Under the pieces are notes generated by a model. The model was not told the origin of the DNA and ran no database searches. It was given only the letters and a program-made list of their open reading frames with translations. A DNA stretch of 64,000 nucleotides from Oscheius dolichura (lineage: Eukaryota; Nematoda; Chromadorea; Rhabditida; Rhabditidae), in NCBI GenBank assembly GCA_932521035.1, contig OW051496.1, positions 2,356,001 to 2,420,000 on the forward strand, read 5' to 3'. Below are positions 12,059-23,159 of this stretch, one piece after another (the stretch's first letter is position 1; each line of letters begins with the position of its first letter). The position numbers and the translations under genes were made by a program.

Positions 12059-12490
12059 GATGCAAGCACAAGAAGAAGAATAAGTGGATTGAGCAACAAG
12101 AGCTCTCCACAGGAAGTTAGACGAATATCCAAGTAAGTTTGTTTTCAGTGATTAGCTTTCCTTTTAGATATTGTATTTATTATTCGATGCCTTTTTTATG
12201 GCTTCTGTTGTTCTTTTATATGTCGAATTTCATCAAATAGAGGCGAAGCTCTGCGCAATTTTTTTTTGCGAAAAATACTTGTTATTTTTTTGCTATCTTT
12301 GCTTCCTTTGCTGTTTTCTAATATTTCTTTTTTAGGACAAGCTTGTCTTCGACCAGGAGAACGACATGCACTACTTTACAAGTTAGATTTTTTGTCAAAA
12401 ATTGTTATTTCATTCGCTTGCTTTCAGAATCGAACGACGAAGGACAGAAGACTACAGCCTGCCCAAGAAACGTCTACTTCGCTTCTGTGA
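12059..12490 (+). CDS. 3' exons of an unrecognised Ser/Thr/Arg-rich protein
   Basis: Three plus-strand exons join in phase: about 12059-12132 (reads DASTRRRISGLSNKSS), 12338-12380 (TSLSSTRRTTCTTLQ) and 12428-12490 (NRTTKDRRLQPAQETSTSLL, stop). Acceptors are TTTTTAG, TTTTTTAG and TTTCAG. An AATAAA follows at 12509. No start codon is found upstream, where the foldback element 11450-11955 lies, so the 5' end is missing or displaced. Composition is basic and serine/threonine rich; no domain is recognised. Confidence 0.4.
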
Positions 12491-12578
12491 TCTTTATTTA
12501 ATGTATTGAATAAATACATCACTAAAAATCGTTGAAAAAATTTGAAAACAGTTGCCAAAATGGATGAAAACTAAAAAT

Positions 12579-14457
12579 TCAAGGGTATGTAATGCGCCGC
12601 ACCCGTAACATCTCGGCAGGCGTACTGTTGGCGCGAATTTTACTGCAGGTAGCTCCCTTTAAGTTGAGAAACGAGGCGTCACGGCGGTTGACCGCAGGCC
12701 AGTTACGGTAGCGATACTGGCGCGGTGGGGGCATAAACACCGAAGAAAAGAATGAGAAGAGGTGTTTTTCTTTGATGTCAATTCCGCCGGCAGGATAGGC
12801 GGGCACTTGAAGTAGATTCAGGGCCTGAAAACAGAGTTTGGTAACGGTGATCCGTATTTGTGCTATTGAATGTGTTCATTTTTTCAGAACTATTGATAAT
12901 ATCCATGAGAAGTATAAGAGGCGCTGTCTTCCGACTCATTCTCGAATCTCTGGTTCGGTAGGAAGTTAAAACGTTAATCGGGTCCGGCAGTTCAAAATGG
13001 TACAAGTTTTCTAATTTCTAAAGAAAAATCTTTTAGCAGTGGTTGGTGTAGAAAAGGACGGAAAAAACGGATCCAGGTCCTTTCCAAAATGAGTTTTAAT
13101 GTCTCAAAAACGCGCCGCTTGCGAGCTAGATATCCGGTTAACTAACATCAATATAATTATATAGCATACCGGATTGGCAATGGCTGGCACTGCAAGACCT
13201 TGAGCGAGTGCAATAGCAGCAGCACCGGCTATCCCAACTGCTCCACCAACGGCGGGGCCTCCTCCTACTACTGGTGGATCGTCTTCTCCTTCCTCGGCGG
13301 GTCCGTCTTCTCCTCCCCCGGCGGGTTCGCCTTCTTCAGCGGGGCCGTCTCCATCTTTGTCCTGAAAACAAAAATTTAGCCATGTTGAGACAACAATTGT
13401 CTCATCTCTTCTTCTGCCTTCGTGTTTCTACTTTTTGTTTATCCTTTTAGAAGCAAAAGTTTTGAAGCCACTAGCGAGACTATCGAAGAAGAATTTGTTT
13501 TAAAGGAACTCTCCAGGACATTTTGCATGTTGGTCTCATTTTGTAGAGAAAAATTCACTGATCAACATGCACTAAAAATTTTTGGATATAAATGTCAAAA
13601 TAAGGAGAAACATTCAACCGAAGTGGTGAAAAACCCCCCGAGATAAGGAGAGGCTCGCCGTACCCGGCACTTTAAAGGTCTGCGCGTCCCAATGCTAAAC
13701 TCTATTATATGCATTTTTATGTATTTTTGATGGTTTATTTGACTTTACTGATCCCGAATTACTATAGGACAAATGAGAAACCCTCAAAATAACGCCAAAT
13801 AGAGGAAAAACGAAACATGACTGGATTTTGTTCAGAGAAAACGCTTTTCAACGAAAAAACAGTTTTCAGATGATCTAAAAGTTGGTTGACAACTCAAAAT
13901 GTTCGTCTCATTGAGATCAGTAGATTGCAGTAAAAATTGGAAGAATCGTATGCTACACTTTCGAGAAAAAGATTTGATAAATTATATCAAAAGCGTTGTA
14001 GGACGAAAAAAAAGGGCTTGGCATGTGCTCTGAGTAAACCCAAATCACGTCCGGCGCTTCGCGCCGGGCTCGATTTTTATTATGTTACATTCTTCTACTT
14101 ATTTTTTTGTTTGATTATGCCATACTAGGTCTATTTTAAATATTAACATCAAAAAACGAATAATACAAAGCTGAAATAAAAATCGAAAATTATGCTGGAG
14201 AGTTTCTTTAATGACAAATGGGAACAGCTTTCTTCGTTTTACCGTTCAAATACAATGCAGAAATAACATACTGGAACATTGCCGAGAGGACGTCGAACGT
14301 GAGCGGAAAAGTTCATGTTGTTGGCCATTTGGAGCTCGTGTGACAGAACTTTGGCTCCGAAAGTTTGGCCGGGGGGTCTAACTCTGGGCACAGCGAATTT
14401 GTTCCTCTCCAGAGGACGTATTTGACGCGGCGGTGGTCTCATAATGTGACCATCATC
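12579..14457 (-). CDS. Unrecognised proline/glycine-rich protein, partial minus-strand gene
   Basis: Three exon-like blocks with good acceptors lie on the minus strand: 14457 to about 14268 (reads MRPPPRQIRPLERNKF), about 13362-13169 (DKDGDGPAEEGEPAGGGEDG then a glycine/alanine-rich run) and 12822-12579 (VPAYPAGGIDIKEKHLF). Each follows a TTTCAG or TTCAG acceptor, and the first two end at GTATG donors. The middle exon has an acidic, imperfect GPAEEGE repeat. Part of the last exon overlaps a dispersed repeat (near 12650), so its real end may lie elsewhere. The first exon found is not an initiating exon. No family recognised; linkage of the blocks into one gene is inference. Confidence 0.4.
14013..14050. 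repeat. Dispersed repeat fragment shared with 32632-32670
   Basis: GCTTGGCATGTGCTCTGAGT followed by AAACCCAAATCACG appears here and again at about 32636-32669 at the end of the insertion in the double-kinase gene. Between 14460 and 15350 no gene could be supported. Confidence 0.6.
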
Positions 14458-15356
14458 CTGAACAGAAGGAATAAATTTGTTGTAATAATTACGATCGGCT
14501 TGTTGAGCCCATTACCGTAGGCTTAGGTAAACATTCTGCCGCGACCAAGCTTCGCTTGGGCAGAAACAGCAATAAAATAAATTGGAAAGCGATGAAAACC
14601 GGTTGAAACCCCGTGTTTTTGACGGAGAAAACCTGTTTTACCAGACCAGTTACGAGAAAGAACAGAGTTAATCCTTTCTTTGACAGACTTCTCTTATAAG
14701 CGACAACCTTTGTAATCCATTTTGTTCTGCTGCAAACTTCTTTCTCATTTTCTGAGCGGAAGCCGAGGGGGTTTTTTTCGTTTTTGAACCCGTTTTTTGT
14801 TTATTTTGCGGACACATAAATATTGTAGACTACTTGGAACTCACGCTTCGCAGTGTTGACAGCAACAGAAATTTTAACGGAACTGAACTTATATGAATAA
14901 GAAGCGTGTAGGCGCAGTTACCATTACGTGGAGCCAAGAATGTATTAAAATACATAGGTAGACAAACATCCCTCTATTCATGAGGTTGAAGAAGATGGAA
15001 CATACACGGGATGAACTCAACAAACTGTATGCCTTCTCAAAAATACCGTGTGACCTGCTGAAGAAGTCTATTTATGCGGATTTCTCTTGATACTACGAGT
15101 CTCTCTGTCCAAATGATCAAAATAAAGGACGGGGTTACTTCTAGAATGTGTTCAAAAAGGTGTTTGATGTTGAATGAGATAAAAGAGATATAAAAGGATA
15201 GTAATGGGATTTCAGTCGGAGTACAACTCTCCGGCGCTGTCACCTTGAAGTAAATCCTATTTATACACAAGAAAATATAATAAAACGCAATAAATCTGTT
15301 GAAATAACACAAAATAAGCAAAAGTGTGACTGTATTCCGAATCCATTTTCGGGCAC

Positions 15357-15484
15357 TGTTGAAATATTCAACGGAGAAAGCTGGCAAGAGTCTTCTGGCA
15401 CCGTCTCTTCTCCCTGGTTGGATAAGCCCGTTTGCGTTGGTTATTCCTCAACGCTGTGCCGATCGTCTTCGCTGTTACAGAGGT
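15357..15484 (+). pseudogene. Relic of the last kelch blade
   Basis: The sequence reads VEIFNGESW, then after a frame change VIPQRCADRLRCYR. This matches the C-terminus of the family (for example VEIFNGSRW ... VIPRQYADFLCRYH at 17898-18010). Everything upstream of the last blade is missing. It sits about 400 bases before an intact family member on the same strand. Confidence 0.7.
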
Positions 15485-15891
15485 GGCTTTACACGTATTT
15501 TGTAATGAATAGCAAGTATAAATATATAGTATTTTACCTTTTCGGTCGAAAATTTGAAGGGGGGATCCGAAAAGCCAAACGGTTTTCAAATGCAATGTGA
15601 AGCGGGTTGTACCTTTTATTGCAGGGATCCTTCTCTTTCACTTTTTCTCTCACGAGATTCTACTTCAATTCCGAAAAGAAAGGATTATGATAAGAAAACT
15701 ATCGGATACTTGAGTCATACATATGGAACAGTCAGAATTATGATCCATAAATTCCGTATCATCCATCCTCTGTCAACAATGCCTTTCTGTCCGAGTCGTC
15801 GTTCTACCCACCGGCTCTAAAACGCCATGCCGTTTGGTAGCTTTTTGCTTTACTTTTGCCACATATTTTTACAGAAATTAAGAAATATACG

Positions 15892-18010
15892 ATGGACGAG
15901 TTCCCAAATAGGAAAGCAATAGAACGCGGGGGTGAAGGAGTGGTCTATAAAGCTGAGCATGATCATTTCGGGTTAAATTTTAATTTACTTATTGAAGGAC
16001 AAACATTTTAGAGAAATTGTAATCAAGGCGTTCGATAAGCCTCATAAAAAACTTCCTGACGACAATAAGAATGACAAAGATAATTATAAAGAGTTTAAAA
16101 GGGAAATTGCCTTTCTGCAGGAAGTATTTTAATTTATTCACTGTTCCCAAAATCCTATTTTAGCACCGACATCCCAATATTGTTCAAATCTACGGAATAA
16201 TATGGGACGGGCTTGACAAATCGGTATATTTGGGCTATATTATGGAATACGTGAAGGGGCGTAGTCTCAGTCATGGTTTGAGCCTTTTTCGAGCTATTCT
16301 ATCAAATTTACAGTCATTTACAACCCAGCGAAAAGTTATGATACATGGCAAATCTGCTTATGGATCACCCAAATCGGTCGGGGCTTATGGTACCTCCACA
16401 AGGAAGGGATTATTCACAGAGATATCAAGCCGGCGAAGCAAGAAGAACTCCTGTATACATTTTCTTTCTCATTACAGCATACTTGTAGCAGATCAACTGA
16501 AACTGGCCGACTTTGGAATTGCTAGGAAGGTTGATACCAGCGTCACGGCAGGGTAGGACTAGCATTTTTGAAATCTAAATTTTGTGGCTTTTAGGATCGG
16601 CACCATGCGTTACATGGCTCCAGAAGCCATTGAAACAATTAAATACGGCCCTGCAGCCGATATCTACTCTCTAGCGATAACTATTTGGGAAATTTACCAT
16701 AGAAAGTAACCGATTTTCCTTGTTTTCCGAACCTTTTCCCTTAGAATACCGTACGACGTGCTGGAAATTGCGGCGGAGACCCCGCACCAGTTTTTGACTG
16801 AAATCATTAAGGGGGTCCGCCCCATTATAGAGCCAGATAAAATGGATCAAAATGCGGCAGAATTTATACAACGGTAGTTAATTAGGAAATTGATTTGGTT
16901 TATTTTAGATGCTGGCTCAAAGATGCTTCAAAAAGACCGGAAATAAAGGAAATTGTAGAGTACTTTGAAGCAAAATACAAGCAACTGGTTCCGAAGGACG
17001 CCATTCCATTTGAAGGTATTGATACTCGACCAGGAGCATCTTCCCAGACCGAAGAAATGACTCTAGAGCACACGGTAACGAATCCTTGTTTTTCTATGAC
17101 AGTTTTAGATTCTGGCCACTGGATTGGGCGACACTGGGGATGTTATGGCTATCTATCACAGCAACGGATGGCGAAAATTGAAACTAACATTACCTCATGC
17201 TAATCTTGACGGCGGTGTGGTCTTCCTCGAGGACGAAATATATCTTGTCGGCGGGGGCATTAATCACAAGGCTTTGCAAAAACTGGATGAAAAGTACAAC
17301 TGGATTTACCTGGCCGATATGCACTATGGACGTCAATTGATTAAAAATAGTTGCCTTGCATGGAATGGATCCATTTGGGTATTTGGAGGGCATGGCAGTG
17401 GAAGGAACGATTATCTGAACAGCGTAGAAAGATATGATCCCGTAGAGGATAAATGGATCGAATTGCCGTAAGTTCTTTTATCAATTGTTTTAAATCAAAC
17501 TAATTTTTCAGACCGATGACATATCCCCGAACCAGTGCGGCTGCTGCAGTCTGTAACGGAAAGATAATCGTTTGTGGAGGAGGTGGCCCAAATAGGGAAG
17601 TGTTGGATACTGTAGAATGTTTTGATCCGGAAGGTGGCTTATGGGTCGAATTTGACAATATGCCAACTCCTCTTGCTGGTCATGCTCTCGTTCCTTATGA
17701 GAGCGCAGTTGTTATTATTGGACCTTACCGTGGAAGAAATAACTGTGTTTATTCGATTACAGAAGAAAACGGAAGACCGAAACAACTACGGTCGATGGAC
17801 TGCTTCTGCGTGAATTTTGCAGGGGTAACTCTGGAGAATGAAATATTCGTTATGGGTGGATTTGACCAACAAGAGGAAGTTCTCGACCGAGTTGAAATTT
17901 TTAATGGAAGCCGCTGGATAAAAGGGCCCTCTCTTCCGTACAAATGTGTTTCCCCGGCCGCTATAGTTATTCCTAGACAGTATGCCGACTTCCTTTGTCG
18001 TTACCATTAA
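15892..18010 (+). CDS. Protein kinase-kelch fusion protein, complete, all catalytic motifs
   Basis: Exons: 15892-15971, 16012-16123, 16164-16275, 16314-16437, 16478-16553, 16595-16705, 16745-16873, 16909-17074, 17109-17467 and 17512-18010. All junctions keep frame. The kinase starts at residue 7 (IERGGEGVVYKAEHD), with lysine in EIVIKAF, HRDIKPAN, ADFGIAR, RYMAPEA, DIYSLAITIWE and CWLKDASKRP. A linker of about 40 residues ends EHT at the phase-0 intron before kelch. Six blades follow (WNGSIWVFGG, SVERYDPVEDKW, TVECFDPEGGLW, VEIFNGSRW). The intron after HRDIKPA uses a GC donor (16438). An AATAAA lies at 18012-18017. This is the best reference copy of the family: a cytosolic Ser/Thr kinase with a C-terminal propeller likely recruiting substrates (role inferred). 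Confidence 0.9.
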
Positions 18011-18105
18011 TAAATAAAGTTATTTTCGCCCATATTCACTTTGAAAAAAAGGAGGAAAGTCTTTAAAACAGATCACAAAATGATCAAAATAGCTTTACTA
18101 CGAAA

Positions 18106-20125
18106 TCAACAGTCAAAGGTTCTAACAGCGAATGGAGAATGCCAATTAGGAGGAAGAGATGGTCCATCCCGCCAAAATTTTCCGTTGTATATTTCAACCC
18201 GGCTACGGATAGGAGATCCTCCGATTGCAATAATTTCCTTCTCGTGAGCTACCACTGTATAATAACCAGCAGTAGACTTCCAAGACGGGAACTGGTTCCG
18301 CCTTTTGTTTAAATCCAGGGGATCGATTTGCATAGCCCGGCTGTCTTCCAATACAATCAGCTGATTTCCATAAGAAATGAGGGAACAGCGCCAGGAATGC
18401 GTTGGTATCGTCTCGAACCTTGTAAACACCGTCCAGCTACGACTCTCAGGATTAAAACATTCTACACTTATCACGTCTCCTTCTCCTCCACAAATGAATA
18501 ATTTGCCATTACAAACTGCGGCAGCTGCCTGATTTTTGGGGCGCCTCATGTTCCTAAATATTCGTTTTTCGGTCATAATGAAGGAAAATCTTTGACGAAC
18601 TTACGGCATTTTGAACCATTTATTCTCCTTCGGATCATATCGCTCGACACTTGTGAGATCTTCCAGATTTCCTTTGCCCTGTCCTCCAAGCACCCAGATG
18701 GAGCCGTTCCATTCCAAGCAGGATTTTTTAATTCCTTCTCGCCCAATATGCATCTCGGCCAGCTCTTCCCATTCAGCGCCACCCTGCTCGAAATCGGGCA
18801 GCCTTCGTAATTTTCGTCGATTCAAATTACTGCCAACTATGTAGATTTGCTTATTGAGATAGACTACACCAGCGCCACGGACATCAGCAGGCAGTTTGAC
18901 TGGTACCTCGATCCACTTGGATCTATCAGCACTCAGCACTGCTATATCACATTTCTTCCCTCTTCGTGCCTCCAGTATCATAATCTGAAAGTTTGTCCTT
19001 ACTCTTACAAAAAAACTCATCCACTTGCACAATATTTTCTCGAGGTTTAAATGGTTTTAAAACAAAACTTACGGTAGATTTTATTCCCTCAAACAGGGCA
19101 GGTCTCGGAGAAGCCTGAGTGTCAAGTTTCTTATGTGTTATGATCTTTTTGTTTTGAGATTTTGTTGGGGAAGGTGCCGGGAAAGGAGCCAGGGAAGGAG
19201 ATACAAGCTTTTGATGGCACTTTCCTTTGAAGAAGTCAATAATTTCTTTTATTGGAGGTCTATCGGAGGTATTTTTGTGCCAGCACCTAAAAAATCATTT
19301 TTAAAGTTAAAAAGCAGGCTGGCGGGCTTCTCGTTTCCGACTGTTATCAAAAAACTCATTAAAATCTCATTTCAAGAGCAATTCTGTGTCTATGAGCCAA
19401 AGAAATGTACCTTTGTATAAGAAGTGAACAGTTTTTGTCAATTTCTTTTGAGATAATCGGTAGCCGGACATCTTTTAGAATAGTATCCATAAGTGTATAA
19501 TTGCTGCTGAAATCAGAATAAGGTTGTCTAAAATCTATTAAATTGGTTGAATTCCCAAATGGCAACACTTCCTGTGGAATAGCTCCCAAATAGTTATTGC
19601 TAGTGAATAAATATCAGCCGGGTAGCCATATGCCTTCGTTGTAATTACTTCGGGATTATTTTCGGGATTTTGCTCTAATGCCCCTGTTGTGGAGGAAAAT
19701 GCAAAATAAGATTACGTTGGAAAAGAATTTTGGACGGGGGGAGAGAGAGGAAAAATGTGAAGCGGTGGCTGAGTGGATGGAACCAAAGTTGAGAAAAAGA
19801 CAAGCGTTTTGTGGGCAAGTGCACCATCCACTCAGCCACCGCTTCACATTTTTCCTCCCCCCGTCCAAAATTCTTTTCCAACGTAATCTTATTTTGCATT
19901 TTCCTCCACAACGGGGGCATTAGAGCAAAATCCCGAAAATATATCTTGATCGTCATAAAATTCTCTACAAGATGGCATCAAAAAAGTTTGAAAAAGTGAT
20001 GCCGAGCAAGTATCCTTCCCTTGTAAAGTATTTTCTTCTAGTACTTACCCGACAGTAATGCTGTTGTCAACATCCCTAGCTGATCCAAAATCTGCCAATT
20101 TCAATTTGTCTCCAGCTACCAGAAT
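18106..20125 (-). pseudogene. Kinase-kelch fusion with disrupted kinase half
   Basis: On the minus strand: kinase exon 20125-20051 (VAGDKLKLADFGSARDVD), then an exon reading NPEVITTKAYGYPADIYSLA near 19650-19575, then 19540-19410 and the closing CWHKNTSDRPPIKEIIDFF near 19285, a proline/lysine linker ending KST, then kelch exons 18985-18606 and 18554-18106 (CLEWNGSIWVLGGQG, SVERYDPKENKWF, VEIYNGKFWRDG). The kelch half is open, but the N-lobe and HRD region are absent; upstream lies a repeat and another kinase fragment. The start of the APE exon is replaced by a foldback element, so YMAPE reads as NPE. The kelch part could still be expressed from the minus-strand start near 19032. Confidence 0.7.
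19661..19945. repeat. Foldback element with tRNA-like arms inside a kinase exon
   Basis: TTTTGCTCTAATGCCCC at the left and GGGGGCATTAGAGCAAAA at the right begin long complementary arms (about 110 bases) separated by a short loop. Each arm carries GCGGTGGCTGAGTGGAT, which fits a tRNA A-box. The right-hand end continues with a segment (ATTCTCTACAAGATGGCATC) also present beside the related element at 41455-42042. It interrupts the APE exon of the kinase-kelch gene. Confidence 0.8.
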
Positions 20126-20134
20126 GCTATCCTA

Positions 20135-20735
20135 CCCTAATAATGGGGAGATCTCTGTCTGTACGGATTGACCGGTCAAAAGCAGACAGTTAGAGAAGCT
20201 GAAAGTTTCGACCGCCTGGCCTTATCCGACGGTTAACTGTTATTTGACCATTGAATTTTAATCCGGTAAGAAAATGACTAGAGGTCGATCGTCTCGCTGG
20301 GCAGGAGGGCAGCACGGGAGAGGAATACGGCGCTGGAGGAGGGGGAGAGAGCGCTGGGCAAGTTAAGCCGGCGCTAAGGAAGGGGAAGCCAGTGTTGGGG
20401 CAAGGACAACCGGCGGTGGAGGAGCGGATACGGCGCTGGAGGAGGGGGAGCCGGCGCTGGAGGAGGGGGAGCCGGCGCTGGAGGAGGGGGAGCCGGCGCT
20501 GGAGGAGGGGGAGCCGGCGCTGGGGGAGGGGATACGGCGCTGAAGGAGGGGGAGTTGGCGTTGGAGGAGGGGGAGCCGGTGGAGGAGGGGGAGGAGCCGG
20601 CAGTGGAGGAGGGGGAGTTGGCGCTGGAGGAGGGGAGCCGGCGCTGGGGGATGAAGAGCCGGCACTGAAGGAGAGGAGCCAAGCACGGTCAAGCCGAGAG
20701 CGCCGAAGGCGCCCGTTACGGCTTGTAATAATATA
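20135..20735. repeat. Dispersed repeat with expanded 21-base GC-rich minisatellite
   Basis: The left part matches 9475-9725. At about 20420-20660 a unit close to GCCGGCGCTGGAGGAGGGGG is repeated, four times almost perfectly and then in variants. Long open frames on both strands here (Pro/Ala/Ser-rich on minus, Gly/Arg-rich on plus) are products of the repeat, not genes. The element lies at the junction between two broken kinase copies. Confidence 0.85.
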
Positions 20736-21480
20736 ATAAGGTCTCCCATGGATGTCTGCTTGCCAACAGCTGAATATGACACAAAGTTCAAAAAGAATAC
20801 GCTTTGCCAAAAGGTACCTTTCTATAAATCTCGATGAATCCCTGTCAATTTCAGTTGAGCTCATCCGTGGGCGTGCTCCATTTTTAACTTCTTGCACGTA
20901 AAATGCCACGTCATTTCTTCCCAGCTCAGAGTAGGGTTTTCTAAACCGTTGTAAAGAAAATTAACCAATACGGCAATACTCTCTATGGAATATTTCCCAG
21001 ATTGTGATAGCAAGGGAGTAGATATCAGCTGCTGGACCATATTGCCCTGTAGTAAAGACTTCAGGAGCCGTGTAATGCAAGGCATCCACTCTGGAACAAG
21101 TATTCCAGACTGAGAACTATTTCACCTACCCTGCAGTAAGACTGGTACTCTTCGCGATCCCAAAGCCAGCCAATTTCGGCGTATTACCGCACAAATAAAT
21201 GCTGGAATCAAATGTTCTCAAGAAACTATGCTCACTCGCTTTTCTGGCTTGACATCCCTGTGAATAACACCGTTTATGTGGAGGAATTGCAAGCCAAGGG
21301 CAATTTGTTTGATCCAAAAGTGCCTTTCCAGTATATTGTAGCTTTCTGTCTTATTATAAATAACTTAAAAATCGTTTCCAGTTTAAAATAAAGGGGCAAA
21401 CCATCATAAAGCGTGCTCTCTTCCATATATTCCATTACAAACAAGAGAATCGATAAGTCTATCCCGGATCTCATCAAATC
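20718..21480 (-). pseudogene. Kinase fragment lacking N-lobe, with mutated DFG motif
   Basis: Minus-strand exons read VMEYMEESTLYDG (about 21450-21400), ALGLQFLHINGVIHRDVKPE (21346-21243), YLCGNTPKLAGFGIAK (21203-21130), then TAPEVFTTGQYGPAADIYSL, KPYSELGRNDV and a final CW-type block QADIHGRP near 20745. The glycine loop and catalytic lysine are absent upstream. The DFG motif reads GFG, so the metal-binding aspartate is missing. It stops at the minisatellite repeat. The intron after HRDVKPE again uses a GC donor. Most likely a dead remnant. Confidence 0.75.
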
Positions 21481-21552
21481 TTTCTACCACCGCTGGCTGT
21501 CAGGGCGCTAGCCACCAGCCTTCCTGTTTCTCGTTTTATTAGCAAGTACAAT

Positions 21553-21632
21553 GGTGGTGCGATCCGTAACTGCAGTGAAAAAGCGTATCCCTGGCGGTGC
21601 GATCCGTAACTGCTGTGAAAAAGCGTATCCCC
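21553..21632. repeat. Two-copy tandem duplication, about 40 bases per unit
   Basis: GGTGCGATCCGTAACTGC followed by a GTGAAAAAGCGTATCCC block occurs twice in a row. It stands between the kinase fragment and the lectin gene start, where it could overlap promoter sequence. Confidence 0.7.
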
Positions 21633-21672
21633 CCTTTCTCGTCGCCATTATCCCGACCGCTTAGCGCGTGAT

Positions 21673-23112
21673 ATGGCTGCTTTGAGAGCTGTTCTTCTTT
21701 TATTCCTATGCCGTCTTCCCCTTGCCTCCTCCTGCATCCCTACCGTAACCCGTAAGTCTATTGTATTCTTCTTTCAATGAGATTTCCAGCGGACGATATG
21801 TACGAGGACGAGATGGAAGCGACAACCTCCGTTTTACTGACGACCGTGTTGGATATGACGGCCGAAACGACCAGTCAGGCGACGACGACTACAACCACAA
21901 CAGCAGGAAGTGAGCAACCCATGCAAAAACGCTAGGTTTCACCCCAAAAATTCTATTTTGGGTTATATCTAAACGATTCTTTATTTTCATGGAACATAAC
22001 CTATTTCATCTTGTTCGCCATAAAATTCTTATAGAAGCAAAAAAATAAGCAAAGTCGAATTAATCGAACGCGGCGAGCATTTGGTGAGGTTGATGAGGTG
22101 GCGAAAAGCGATAATAGCCTCTCGGAAAGTGGTTCTTTAGAGGAGTTAGAGCGGTTTGAGAGAGAGCGCCAAAAGTCATTTTCGACTAAAACTGAACAAA
22201 AAAAAGCCGCTGCGTTTATTTAGGCTACAGAATTGGGATCAGTGAAAACCCTCCATTTCCAATCGTTCCTATTTAAATTTCTGTGTTTCAGTGTGTCCTC
22301 CCTCGTGGGTACTCAATCCAGCCAACAATTTCTGCTATCTACTTGTACCACAATCAGCAGGCACCGTAGATAATACAAGGTGTGATGCTCAGGTGGCTGG
22401 TGCGACATTGGCTTCCATTCATAATGCGGATGAAAATGATTTTCTCGCCAGTAGGTTTCATTTTTTTTTTTTTGAACGGCGACTAATTTTATCAATGCGT
22501 CTGGGTTTTATGGCCATGCAAATGGAGCAAAACTATTAATCACTATGTTGAAAAGAGGAACTCAAAGGTGCCAGCGTGGCTTGACAGGAATGTACAAAAA
22601 GAGTTCACTACGGGGATAAACTTTTTTTTAGAAAGCATTTGGCTCAATTGTTTGATCAAACCACCGCGACCAAATACGCACTAGATTTTAAAGAAGAAAG
22701 CGGTTCTTAGAAGGAACATTTGGAATCATTTGTCGATATATTTAGAAACAATTTAGTCGAACCAATGAATTTCCTTCCTAGATATCCTTGATGATGCGAC
22801 TACTAACTATGCTTTCCTGGGTGGTTATTCACCGACACCAGGGATGCTAGGCACATGGTATTGGACTGATGGAACTATGGTAACGTCTCCTTTCATTCAT
22901 TGTTATGTAATATCCTTTAGTACGGCCCCTATGAGAATTGGATAGATAACTTTCCAGTGGCTGGTTTGAATTGCATGGTGGTAAAAAATATAAAAATCTA
23001 GAAGAAGACCGCTATGTTTTAGATGACTACAACTTCAGGCCAGTTTGGTCGCTGGTACAACATACCGTGTACTTCTCAGTTTGACCTTTTCTGCATGATT
23101 GCCGCTACTTGA
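21673..23112 (+). CDS. Secreted C-type lectin domain protein, 201 residues
   Basis: Exons 21673-21751, 21790-21909, 22292-22450, 22782-22879, 22921-22980 and 23023-23112 join in frame to 202 codons. Residues 1-20 form a signal peptide (MAALRAVLLLFLCRLPLASS). Residues 27-66 are an acidic then threonine-rich linker, likely O-glycosylated. Residues 67-201 form one C-type lectin domain: CPPSW, FCYLLV, RCDAQVAGATLASIH, GTWYWTDGTM, PYENW, LNCMV and LFCMIA, with six cysteines. The calcium-site EPN/QPD and WND motifs are not evident, so sugar binding is uncertain. Signal plus Thr-rich linker plus lectin is typical of nematode immune-type lectins. It is unrelated to the kinase family around it. Confidence 0.88.
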
Positions 23113-23159
23113 TGAAAACTGTAGACAAAACCATTTTGTATGCGTAACTACTCGTTAAA

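Noticed and set aside
20190-20909. Long minus-strand open frames rich in Pro, Ala and Ser, and a Gly/Arg-rich plus-strand frame.
   Set aside because: They are translations of a 21-base GC-rich minisatellite; all three frames stay open because of the repeat unit, and there is no splice or domain support.
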